Below are positions 54,470 through 63,081 of a stretch of DNA of 64,000 nucleotides, one piece after another. Source of the stretch: Ignavibacteriota bacterium (GTDB lineage: Bacteria; Bacteroidota; Ignavibacteria; Ignavibacteriales; Melioribacteraceae); NCBI GenBank assembly GCA_016716225.1, contig JADJWT010000001.1:2118501-2182500 (forward strand). The letters run 5' to 3'. The notes under the pieces are model-generated. The model made no database searches. It was not told where the DNA came from and saw nothing but the letters and a program-made list of their open reading frames with translations. The position numbers were made by a program, and so were the translations under genes. Within the stretch, counting starts at the first letter, position 1; each line of letters starts with the position of its first letter.

Positions 54470-55257
54470 TGTCGTTTTTCAAAACAAAAATGAATTGTAG
54501 ACTTTGTGGTTCAAATACACGAGAATTATTTTCAGCAAAAATTTTAAAGAAATTTGATATTCATTATTTTCAATGTAACAATTGTAATCTTTTGCAAACC
54601 GAAAATCCTTACTGGCTAGATGAAGCTTATAATAATCCTATCAATTTAACTGATACGGGTTTATTAAAAAGAAATATTTATTTCCTTGAGAAAACTAAAA
54701 CAATATTATTCTTTTATTTTAACAAAGAAGCAAAGTTTCTTGATTATGCCGGTGGATATGGTGTTTTCACGCGTTTGATGCGAGACAATGGTTTTGATTT
54801 TTATTGGCACGATCCATATACACAAAATATTTTTTCCAAAGGGTTTGAATTAAATGAATCAACTAATAATTTCGAATTAGTAACTGCTTTTGAATGTTTT
54901 GAACATTTTGTCAATCCTTTGGATGAAATAAAAAAAATAACAAAGTTTAGTAGAAACATTTTATTCTCAACAAATTTATTGCCGAATCCAATTCCCAAGC
55001 CGGAAAAATGGTGGTATTATGGTTTAGAGCACGGACAGCATTTATCATTTTACACAAAAGAGACTTTAGAATATTTAGCAAAAGTATTTGAATTAAATTT
55101 ATATTCACCCGGAAAAATTTTACATCTTCTTACCGAAAAAAAAACAAATAAAAATATTTACAAATTTGTTCTTAATAAAAGCAGTAACTTAAGTTGGTAT
55201 ATAAATAAAAAACAAATATCTAAAACATTTCTTGACTCGCAAGAATTGAAAAAATAA
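54469..55257 (+). CDS. Class I SAM-dependent methyltransferase with N-terminal zinc ribbon
   Basis: A 262-residue protein. The first 35 residues hold a zinc ribbon (CRLCGSNTRE and CNNCNLLQTENP), followed by a Rossmann domain with FLDYAGGYGVFTRLM as the SAM-binding motif and a PKPEKWWYYGLEHGQHLSFY segment. This is the layout of sugar C-methyltransferases such as those making TDP-sugar derivatives, and of related enzymes in polysaccharide clusters. The target sugar or lipid is unknown. Confidence 0.78.
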   Translation: MSFFKTKMNCRLCGSNTRELFSAKILKKFDIHYFQCNNCNLLQTENPYWLDEAYNNPINLTDTGLLKRNIYFLEKTKTILFFYFNKEAKFLDYAGGYGVFTRLMRDNGFDFYWHDPYTQNIFSKGFELNESTNNFELVTAFECFEHFVNPLDEIKKITKFSRNILFSTNLLPNPIPKPEKWWYYGLEHGQHLSFYTKETLEYLAKVFELNLYSPGKILHLLTEKKTNKNIYKFVLNKSSNLSWYINKKQISKTFLDSQELKK

Positions 55258-55270
55258 CTGGTTAAGAATT

Positions 55271-56383
55271 TTGAAAGTATTTTTTGATTATCAAATATTT
55301 TCCTTGCAAAAATATGGTGGAATTTCCAGATATTTTTTTGAGCTTATGAATCACTTTTCAAAATCTGAAGAAATTAATTTTGAACTTCCAATTTACTTTT
55401 CAAATAATCAATATTTAAGAAATGCAGAATTCGTTAAGGTAAAATCTTTTTTCCCTAATTTAAAACTAGGTATAAAAAATTATTATACTCGATATTTAAA
55501 TTCAATTAATTTTAAAATGAGTGTGGATTTTGCAAATAATCAAAATTATGATGTAATGCATCCGACATACTATAATTCATATTTTCTGAAATCAATTAAA
55601 AAAAAACCTTACGTAATTACAGTGCATGATTTGACTTATGAAAAATTTCCAAATTTACTAAAGAACTCTGATACCGAAACAAAAAGGGAAATTTATAATT
55701 CAGCCAGAAAAATTATAGCAGTTTCGCAAAACACAAAAGAAGATTTATTAAAGTTTTACAAAATCAAAGATGAAAAGATTTGTGTAATTTATCATGGTAA
55801 TTCATTATTGGTCAATAATGATGATTTAAATAACAGGAAAATAGATTTACCAGAAAAGTATTTACTATTTGTTGGCAAAAGAAATAATTACAAAAATTTT
55901 TTGAATTTTGTAAAAACTATATCCCCATTGATGAATGAAGATCGCAAATTATTTGTTGTTTGTGCTGGTGATGAATATTTTAAACCAAATGAAAAAAAAA
56001 TATTTCATGAACTAAATATTGTAAATCAAATTAAGCATATTAAAATTGATAATGATATTCAATTAATTCAGTTGTATAAATCGGCAATAGCTTTTGTGTA
56101 TCCCTCACTTTATGAGGGATTTGGAATTCCAATTCTTGAAGCATTTGCGTGTGATTGTCCGGTGATTGCAAGTAATAATTCTTCGCTTCCGGAAATTGCA
56201 ATAGATGCAGCAATTTATTTTGATCCGCAAAACAATAATGATATGAGAGAAAAAATTTCTGAGGTAATTAGAAATATTGACATTCGAAATCAAATAATTA
56301 ATCGCGGAAGAAAAAGATTAGAATATTTTAGTTGGCAAAAAACAGCAAATGAAACAAAGAAAGTTTACGAAAGTGTAATATAA
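55271..56383 (+). CDS. Glycosyltransferase, GT4 family
   Basis: A 370-residue GT-B enzyme. KYGGISRYFFELM near the start is the donor-independent N-terminal loop; HDLTYE, VSQNTKEDLLKFY, FVGKRNNYKN and FVYPSLYEGFGIPILEAF are the GT4 signatures, with the E-x7-E pair intact. The TTG start is required because YQIFSLQKYGGIS opens the fold. It would add a hexose or similar residue to a lipid-linked glycan. Donor and acceptor are unknown. Confidence 0.87.
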   Translation: MKVFFDYQIFSLQKYGGISRYFFELMNHFSKSEEINFELPIYFSNNQYLRNAEFVKVKSFFPNLKLGIKNYYTRYLNSINFKMSVDFANNQNYDVMHPTYYNSYFLKSIKKKPYVITVHDLTYEKFPNLLKNSDTETKREIYNSARKIIAVSQNTKEDLLKFYKIKDEKICVIYHGNSLLVNNDDLNNRKIDLPEKYLLFVGKRNNYKNFLNFVKTISPLMNEDRKLFVVCAGDEYFKPNEKKIFHELNIVNQIKHIKIDNDIQLIQLYKSAIAFVYPSLYEGFGIPILEAFACDCPVIASNNSSLPEIAIDAAIYFDPQNNNDMREKISEVIRNIDIRNQIINRGRKRLEYFSWQKTANETKKVYESVI

Positions 56384-56387
56384 AATT

Positions 56388-57137
56388 ATGACTGCTGATT
56401 ATAAAATTTCAATAATGACAGTATGTAAAAATTCCAGCCGAACAATTGAGAAATCAATAAAAAGTGTTGTTGAGCAAAATTATAAAAATATTGAATACAT
56501 AATTGTGGACGGGGCTTCTGATGATAACACACTTGAAATTATAAATAAATATAAAAATACGATTGCAAAAATTATTTCAGAAAAGGACAGTGGAATTTAC
56601 AATGCAATGAATAAAGCATTGGATTTTGCAACCGGTGATTTTTTATTTTTCCTAAATGCAGATGATAATTTGTACTCACCAAAATCAATTCAAAATTTTG
56701 TTAATAATGTATCGGAAAATATTTTTAAGAATAATGATATTTTCTACGGCGATGTAATTATTAAAGAAAATGAAAAAATTGTTAATCATTGGAAGAGTTC
56801 GCCGGTTTCAAAGTTTTCAATTTTTAGAGGATCAATTCCTCATCCGGCAACATTTTATAAAAAAGGCAGTTTTGAAAAATGTGGTAAATTTGATGAGAGT
56901 TTTAAATTGGCTGCGGACTATGAATGGTTTATGCGCGCATTGATAAAATATAATTTAAAATTTTATTACTTCGGTGAAATTATTTCAGAGTTCTATAAAG
57001 GCGGAGTTTCTACTAAAAAGAATTACGCTAAATTAATTAAAACTGAAAAACAGCAAGCACGAAAAAAATACTATTCTGATATTGAAAGATTATATTATAA
57101 CTTTCGGTGGCGATTGAAAAAAATATTTAATATTTAA
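56388..57137 (+). CDS. Glycosyltransferase, GT2 family
   Basis: A 249-residue GT-A enzyme with YKISIMTVCKNSSRTIEKSI at the start, YIIVDGASDDNTLEII and LFFLNADDN as the metal and sugar-nucleotide sites, and a conserved FKLAADYEWFMRA acceptor-loop segment. It matches GT2 enzymes that work on the core or O-antigen. Five bases after the preceding GT4 gene. Donor sugar unknown. Confidence 0.87.
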   Translation: MTADYKISIMTVCKNSSRTIEKSIKSVVEQNYKNIEYIIVDGASDDNTLEIINKYKNTIAKIISEKDSGIYNAMNKALDFATGDFLFFLNADDNLYSPKSIQNFVNNVSENIFKNNDIFYGDVIIKENEKIVNHWKSSPVSKFSIFRGSIPHPATFYKKGSFEKCGKFDESFKLAADYEWFMRALIKYNLKFYYFGEIISEFYKGGVSTKKNYAKLIKTEKQQARKKYYSDIERLYYNFRWRLKKIFNI

Positions 57138-57158
57138 TAAGCTCTTAATTTTTTATAG

Positions 57159-58007
57159 ATGGAAGATTTTTCGGTTATAATTATTGTTTATAATAAAGTT
57201 GAATTACTGAGAAAATCATTAATTTCTATTAATCATCAATCTCTAATTCCTAAAGAAGTTATCATTACTGATGATGGTTCTGAAGATAATATTATTGCAG
57301 GAATTAGTGATCTTATTCCATCATTTAAATTTGAATTAAAATTTATTAAGCAACCTCATAATGGTTTCAGAGCTGCCAAAGCAAGAAACAATGCAATCAA
57401 AATTGCAACTTGTGAAAAAATTATTTTCTATGATCAAGATATTATTTCTACAAAAAACTATGTTAAAACCTTTATTGAAAATCTGAATGAAAATAAATTT
57501 ATTGTTTCGTATCCAATTAGATTAACGGAAAGTCAATCAATAAATATTGATGAAAATAAAATTGTGAATTTTGATTTTTCTAACGATTTATTTATCAAAC
57601 AAAAATTAAAAATTAAGCAACAATTCCTAGAAGATGGTTATGCTTATTTAATGAAGAAAAATAAATTAATTAGAAAAGGTGTAAAATTACGTGCCGGAGT
57701 TTTTGCAACTAGAAAATCAGATTTAATTTTGGTTAATGGATTTGATGAAAATTATTCGGATGGTGGTAGAGAAGATGATGATTTGGGGAATAGATTAAAT
57801 GCAATAAATATTATTGGTTTCAATCCATTTTGGAATGAATATCCTTTACATTTGTTCCATTTGCCAAATTACCAAAGCGAAAAAAAAATTAATAACAATT
57901 ATTATAAAAATCGTAAAATTGAAATTTCAAACGGATTAGTAAAATGTGAATTTGGTTTGGATAATCCAAAAGGTGAAGATAAAGTTGCTGTTTTGCAATT
58001 AAAATAA
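57159..58007 (+). CDS. Glycosyltransferase, GT2 family
   Basis: A 282-residue GT-A enzyme: FSVIIIVYNKVELLRKSL, ITDDGSEDNI and IIFYDQDIIST (the DXD equivalent as DQD) are present, and YSDGGREDDDLGNRL is the typical acceptor-loop acid pair of the galactosyltransferase-like C-terminal region. Donor unknown. It follows the preceding gene by 21 bases. Confidence 0.85.
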   Translation: MEDFSVIIIVYNKVELLRKSLISINHQSLIPKEVIITDDGSEDNIIAGISDLIPSFKFELKFIKQPHNGFRAAKARNNAIKIATCEKIIFYDQDIISTKNYVKTFIENLNENKFIVSYPIRLTESQSINIDENKIVNFDFSNDLFIKQKLKIKQQFLEDGYAYLMKKNKLIRKGVKLRAGVFATRKSDLILVNGFDENYSDGGREDDDLGNRLNAINIIGFNPFWNEYPLHLFHLPNYQSEKKINNNYYKNRKIEISNGLVKCEFGLDNPKGEDKVAVLQLK

Positions 58008-58008
58008 T

Positions 58009-58764
58009 ATGAATAAAAATAATTTATCTGTTGTGATAATTACACATAATGAAGAATCAAACATTGAACGATGTTTGAAATCTTTATTTTGGGTTAATGA
58101 AATTATTATAGTTGATTCATATTCTACTGATAAAACAATTGAAATTTGTAAAAAATATAATTGCAAAATATTTCAGACTGAATGGAAAGGATTTGGGAAA
58201 ACAAAAAAATATGCAGTTGAAAATTCTACTAATGATTGGATTTTATCAATAGATTCCGATGAAGTTGTAACAGAGCAACTAAAAAATAAGATTGAAGAAA
58301 TTTTAATAAATCCAAAATTTAATGGATATAATATAAAACGAAAATCTTTTTATCTTGGTAAAGAAATTAAACATTGCGGTTGGGATAAAGATTTTCCGTT
58401 AAGATTATTCAGTAAAAAACATGGAAATTTTAATGAGGATTTAGTTCATGAATCAGTTGTTTTAAGTGGTGAAAAAACGAAAATATTTGAACCGCTACTT
58501 CATTATACTTATCCTACAATAAGTCTGCATATTAATAAAATGAATCGCTACACTGATTTATCAGTAATTAAAATCGGCGATAAAAAATATTCAATTTTAA
58601 GTTCATTATTTTTTGGAATAAATAAATTTCTTAAAATGTATTTTTTGCAGAAAGGTTTTCGTGATGGAAAGATTGGATTTATTCTTAGCATTCATTCTGC
58701 GTTTGGTGTTTATCTTAAGTACATAAAAATTTGGCAAAAGAATAATGAAAATTCTCCACATTGA
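58009..58764 (+). CDS. Glycosyltransferase GT2, WaaE/KdtX-like
   Basis: A 251-residue GT-A enzyme with NNLSVVIITHNEESNIERCL, EIIIVDSYSTDKT, EWKGFGKTKKYAVE and WILSIDSDEVV; the later KSFYLGKEIKHCGWDKDFPLRLF and NFNEDLVHESV segments are the marks of the WaaE/KdtX group, beta-1,4-glucosyltransferases that modify the LPS inner core. One base after the previous gene and overlapping the next by 20 bases. Confidence 0.85.
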   Translation: MNKNNLSVVIITHNEESNIERCLKSLFWVNEIIIVDSYSTDKTIEICKKYNCKIFQTEWKGFGKTKKYAVENSTNDWILSIDSDEVVTEQLKNKIEEILINPKFNGYNIKRKSFYLGKEIKHCGWDKDFPLRLFSKKHGNFNEDLVHESVVLSGEKTKIFEPLLHYTYPTISLHINKMNRYTDLSVIKIGDKKYSILSSLFFGINKFLKMYFLQKGFRDGKIGFILSIHSAFGVYLKYIKIWQKNNENSPH

Positions 58765-59836
58765 TACCGAAAAATATTGGCGTGGCGGTCAGCAGCAAGT
58801 TTTATATCTTCATGAAGGTTTAGTAAAACGCGGAATTGATTCAATACTAATTTGTAATAAAAATTCAGAATTGAAAAAAATTTGTATTGAAAAAAAACTC
58901 CCCTTCATTGAAATAAATATTTTTGGAGAACTAGATATTCTTTCTGCCTATAAAATCTCTAAAATTTGTAAAAAAACAAATGTTGATATTATCCAATCCC
59001 ACTCGGCACATTCTCAAACAATAGCAATTTTTGTGAAATTATTTTCACCTAAATTGAAACTTATTGCAGTAAGAAGAGTTGATTTTAATATTAACAAAAA
59101 CGTTTTAAGCAAGTTAAAATATAGTACAAGTAAAATTGATAAAATAATTTGTATTTCGGGATTTATAAAAAAAGTTTTATTGGAAGATGGAATTAGCGAT
59201 AATAAATTATTAACAATTAGAAGCGGTACTGATATAAATAAATTTGATAACTTTATTGCTGATGAAAAATTTTCTAAATCTTTGAAGGAAAATTCAAATG
59301 CATTTTTAATTGGAACAGTTGCGGCATTTGTCGGACACAAAGATTATCCCAATCTCTTAAGAGCTTTTAAATTAGTTAAAGAGAAAATTAATGATACAAA
59401 ATTATGTATTGTTGGTGATGGGCCACAAAAATATGAAATTGAAAATCTTGCAAAAGAATTAAAAATTATTGATGATATAATTTTCGTCGGATTTCAAAAA
59501 GAAATTGGAAAGTACCTTAAAGTATTTGATATATTTGTGTTATCATCAAAGAAAGAAGGATTAGGAACATCTATAATTGATGCAATGTCTATCGGACTTC
59601 CAGTTATTGCTACAAATACTGGAGGAATTCCGGAGCTAATAAAAAGCTATCACAATGGAATTTTAGTTGAACCTAAAAATCCAAGCCAACTTGCTAAAGC
59701 AATTTTTGAAGTTATTGCAAATTCTGATCTTAGAAAAAGTATTTCTGAAAATGCAAAAAAAGAAGTAGTTAATTTTTCAATTGAAAATAATATTGAACAA
59801 TATTTAAAACTTTACAATGAGTTACTTTTAAAATAA
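58745..59836 (+). CDS. Glycosyltransferase, GT4 family
   Basis: A 363-residue GT-B enzyme. WRGGQQQVLYLHEGLVKRG is the N-terminal donor-binding loop; GTVAAFVGHKDYPNLLRAF, IVGDGPQKYEIENLA and LSSKKEGLGTSIIDAMSIGLP (the E-x7-E pair) follow, and NTGGIPELI closes the site. The gene starts 20 bases inside the previous one. Donor unknown. Confidence 0.87.
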   Translation: MKILHIDTEKYWRGGQQQVLYLHEGLVKRGIDSILICNKNSELKKICIEKKLPFIEINIFGELDILSAYKISKICKKTNVDIIQSHSAHSQTIAIFVKLFSPKLKLIAVRRVDFNINKNVLSKLKYSTSKIDKIICISGFIKKVLLEDGISDNKLLTIRSGTDINKFDNFIADEKFSKSLKENSNAFLIGTVAAFVGHKDYPNLLRAFKLVKEKINDTKLCIVGDGPQKYEIENLAKELKIIDDIIFVGFQKEIGKYLKVFDIFVLSSKKEGLGTSIIDAMSIGLPVIATNTGGIPELIKSYHNGILVEPKNPSQLAKAIFEVIANSDLRKSISENAKKEVVNFSIENNIEQYLKLYNELLLK

Positions 59837-59837
59837 A

Positions 59838-60875
59838 ATGCCAAAATTACAATTAAGTGAAAAAGAAAAAAAAAGTATCAAAAAAATTCTTGTTATACAA
59901 ACGGCATTTATTGGTGATGCAATTTTAAGTACTCCAATTTTAAGAGAAATAAAAAAAATATATCCAACTTCAAAACTTGATATTTTGGTAATTCCTCAAA
60001 CAAGTAATTTGTTTAAGCATAATCCGCACATTAGTAAAATTATTGAGTTTGATAAACGTGAAAAATTAACACGGATATTTTCTTTCTTTAAAGTTCTAAA
60101 AATAGTTTTTATAGAAAAATATGATGCTGTAATTTCAATTCAAAGTTCGTTTACATCTTCAATCATAATGTTAATCGGAAGAATAAAAATTAGAATTGGT
60201 TATCCGCGACAAAAATTACTTACTCATACAATTAATTTGATTAAAGGATTGCATTTAAGGAAGCGTGTTTTAAAGTTATTAGAACCTTTTGGTGATTTTA
60301 TTTTTAACGATGAAACTGAATTATTTTGGAGTGAACAGGAAGAAAAAAAAATAGATATGTTGTTAAATAGGTCAGATGGAATATTTAGACTTGGAATAGC
60401 TCCAAGCTCTGCACAATTTACAAAACAATGGCCTAAAGAATATTTTAAAGAATTAATAAAATTATTGAGCAATCATAATTTAGAAATATTTTTAATTGGC
60501 GGAAAAGAAGACAAGTTATTGTGTAACGAAATTGCAGAAATAAATGCAGCAAAAATTAAAAATTTAGCTGGAGAATTATCTCTCCTTGAATCAGCAGCAT
60601 TAATTAAAAATATGAATTTAATTTTATCAAATGACAGCGCACCGATGCACATTGCAAACGCGGTAAAAACAGATGTTATTGCTATATTTGGTCCGACAGT
60701 TAAAAATTTTGGATTTTATCCATACAGAGAAAATGATAAAATATTGGAAGTTGAATTAGATTGCCGTCCTTGCGGAAAACACGGTGGAAGCAAATGCCCG
60801 TTGGATCATTTTAAATGTATGCTTGAATTAAAACCAGAATTTGTTTATCAAAAAATAAAAGAAAAATTAACTTAG
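59838..60875 (+). CDS. Glycosyltransferase GT9, ADP-heptose:LPS heptosyltransferase-like
   Basis: A 345-residue GT-B enzyme of the heptosyltransferase family (WaaF/WaaQ). KKILVIQTAFIGDAILSTPI is the N-terminal acceptor motif; KQWPKEYFKELI and SNDSAPMHIANAVKTDVIAIFG are the family's ADP-heptose site, and CRPCGKHGGSKCPLDHFKCM is the usual cysteine-bearing end. It makes the inner LPS core, so it is the strongest evidence for LPS in this organism. Confidence 0.9.
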   Translation: MPKLQLSEKEKKSIKKILVIQTAFIGDAILSTPILREIKKIYPTSKLDILVIPQTSNLFKHNPHISKIIEFDKREKLTRIFSFFKVLKIVFIEKYDAVISIQSSFTSSIIMLIGRIKIRIGYPRQKLLTHTINLIKGLHLRKRVLKLLEPFGDFIFNDETELFWSEQEEKKIDMLLNRSDGIFRLGIAPSSAQFTKQWPKEYFKELIKLLSNHNLEIFLIGGKEDKLLCNEIAEINAAKIKNLAGELSLLESAALIKNMNLILSNDSAPMHIANAVKTDVIAIFGPTVKNFGFYPYRENDKILEVELDCRPCGKHGGSKCPLDHFKCMLELKPEFVYQKIKEKLT

Positions 60876-60876
60876 T

Positions 60877-61947
60877 ATGATAGAATTGGATAAAATTGAT
60901 TTTTCTAAAATAATTTTACTTACTGGAAAAAATAATTTTTTTGGTCAAACCAGAAAACCTTGGGTAAGTATGGATACTCAAAAAATTAATAAGCAACTTA
61001 TTGAAAATGATTTTAAAGTTGAAACTTACGAGTTCCAGAAAGTTGTAAACAATAATATTGAAATTATAAATTCAATAATATTTTATACTTTTAGTCAGAA
61101 TGAAAACGTTAGAAATTACATAAAAGATTTAATCTATCATCTTAGCAAGTTTAATAATCTAATTATTCCTTCATATGATTTACTTTTGTGCCATGAAAAT
61201 AAAGGTTATCAAGAACTATATCGAAAGCAATTATATTTAGATTCACTTAAAAGTTTTTATTTTAATGATAAATCTGAAATAGATTTTTCCCAATTATTTT
61301 ATCCAATTGTCTTAAAGCATGTAAATGGGTCGAATGGTAAAAATGTTTTCCTTGTAAATAATAAAGAAGAGCTAAAAACAAAACTTGATAAGTTTGAAAA
61401 AATTGGAATATTTACAAAATTAGATTTACTCCGAAGAAAATACTTTAGAAAGAAAAAACATTATAAGCTTTATCCAAATTACAGTAATGAAATTGATTAC
61501 ATAGAATACAAAGAATATGTAACCGAAAGAGATAATTTTATTCTGCAAGAATTTATTCCAAATCTGAAAGCTGATTATAGAGTTTTAATAATTTATGATA
61601 AATATTTTATAACTAAAAGACACAATAGAGATAATGATTTTAGAGCAAGCGGTGCAAAGAAATTCGATTTCAATTTTGAAGTAAATAAAGATCTTCTAAG
61701 TTATGCAAAATCCTTTTATGAAAAATTCGATTCTCCGTTTTTATCAATAGACATTTGCGAATCAAATAATAAATTTTATACTTTCGAATTTCAAGCATTA
61801 CATTTTGGTATAAATGTTTTTGTGTATTCCAAAGGTTATTACTACTATAAAAATAATGAATGGAATTTTGTAGATAATAAAAATTCAATTGAAAATGAAA
61901 TTGTATACGGATTAACAAAATTCATTAATTCAAAAAAAGCAAATTAA
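60877..61947 (+). CDS. ATP-grasp family protein in the polysaccharide cluster
   Basis: A 356-residue protein with an ATP-grasp layout: FYPIVLKHVNGSNGKNVFLV is the flexible ATP lysine/glycine loop, FILQEFIPNLKADYRVLII and KRHNRDNDFRASGAKKFDF are the central strands with the phosphate-binding RAS and the metal site lies in FLSIDICESNNKFYTFEFQ. Such enzymes join a carboxylate to an amine or thiol. The substrate is unknown; next to a CDP-glycerol-type transferase it may decorate the glycan with an amino-acid-like group. Confidence 0.75.
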   Translation: MIELDKIDFSKIILLTGKNNFFGQTRKPWVSMDTQKINKQLIENDFKVETYEFQKVVNNNIEIINSIIFYTFSQNENVRNYIKDLIYHLSKFNNLIIPSYDLLLCHENKGYQELYRKQLYLDSLKSFYFNDKSEIDFSQLFYPIVLKHVNGSNGKNVFLVNNKEELKTKLDKFEKIGIFTKLDLLRRKYFRKKKHYKLYPNYSNEIDYIEYKEYVTERDNFILQEFIPNLKADYRVLIIYDKYFITKRHNRDNDFRASGAKKFDFNFEVNKDLLSYAKSFYEKFDSPFLSIDICESNNKFYTFEFQALHFGINVFVYSKGYYYYKNNEWNFVDNKNSIENEIVYGLTKFINSKKAN

Positions 61948-61950
61948 GAA

Positions 61951-63009
61951 ATGGTATTTTCAGAAATATTTTTAAAAATTCCTTATACAATTGCTTGGCA
62001 CCTAACAAATTCAAGAAATAATCCTTTTCCGATTGTTTTTTATTGCTCTGATTTTATTGACTATGAAATTTTTGAACCACTCTTAAATTATTTCCCAGAA
62101 GTATCTATAGCTTCCAAAAATAGAAATGTTCAAGAAAAACTTTTTGAACATGGCGTTTCCTCAATACTGTGGCCAGTTTATCCGGAAGTTGTAATTATGG
62201 CAAGACATTCTTTACATATGTTTCCCGTAAAAAACATTATTAAAATCGGTTTGCGGCATGGAGCTTATAATTTTAAGAATTTTATTGGAAAAGAAAAATA
62301 TAACAAATTTGATTTGTACTTTTTTACTTCGCAGACAGAATTAATCGAAGCAAAGGAAATGGGAATTAAAAATGGTGAAATCGGCGGATTTCCCAAAATA
62401 GATATTTTACATAATGATTCGATTACAAAAGAAGAATTAGAAAAGTTAAAATCAAAATTTAATTTTAATAATAATAAACCAATAATTTTATTTTCAGCAA
62501 CATGGAATAAATCGAAATTATCTGCAATTGAAAAGTGGTATGACAAACTAAATCTTTTAACAAATAATTATAATATTTTAGTTACTGTTCATTCGTTCAC
62601 AGAAAAAAAAATTGTTGAGAAAATAAAATCCACACCAAAAATTTATTTTATAGAAGATGAAAAAACAGCACCGTATTTATTACTTGCAGACGTTTTAATT
62701 GGAGATTCATCATCAATAATTGCTGAATATTGTACTTTAGATAAACCTATAATTACCTTCAGAATTGATGAAAAAGAAAGACTTACAAATAAAATTGTTA
62801 CAATGTTAAACGAAATATCTTTTAGAGTAAATTCATTTGAAGAATTATCTGAAATTTTGCCGAATGTTTTATTAAATAGCAATCTGCATTCGGAAAAAAG
62901 AAAATATTATTCAAATATTATGATTAATAAATTTGATGGAAATTCAGCAAAAATTATGGCTGAGAAAATTAAAGTATTTCTTGAACAAAAGGGAATTTTC
63001 ATAAAATAG
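61951..63009 (+). CDS. CDP-glycerol glycerophosphotransferase-like protein
   Basis: A 352-residue GT-B protein. IIKIGLRHGAYN, EIGGFPKIDIL, ILFSATWNKSKLS and LLLADVLIGDSSSIIAEY match the CDP-glycerol (TagF-like) transferase family, with the nucleotide-phosphate-binding DSSS loop intact. In Gram-positives the family makes teichoic acid; in Gram-negatives relatives add glycerol- or ribitol-phosphate, or other polar units, to polysaccharides. It follows the ATP-grasp gene by three bases. Confidence 0.78.
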   Translation: MVFSEIFLKIPYTIAWHLTNSRNNPFPIVFYCSDFIDYEIFEPLLNYFPEVSIASKNRNVQEKLFEHGVSSILWPVYPEVVIMARHSLHMFPVKNIIKIGLRHGAYNFKNFIGKEKYNKFDLYFFTSQTELIEAKEMGIKNGEIGGFPKIDILHNDSITKEELEKLKSKFNFNNNKPIILFSATWNKSKLSAIEKWYDKLNLLTNNYNILVTVHSFTEKKIVEKIKSTPKIYFIEDEKTAPYLLLADVLIGDSSSIIAEYCTLDKPIITFRIDEKERLTNKIVTMLNEISFRVNSFEELSEILPNVLLNSNLHSEKRKYYSNIMINKFDGNSAKIMAEKIKVFLEQKGIFIK

Positions 63010-63081
63010 ATTTTTGCCATCAATTTGTATTGCTATTAAGCTTTGCCTATTTTTACATATCACACTAAATAACTAATAAAT

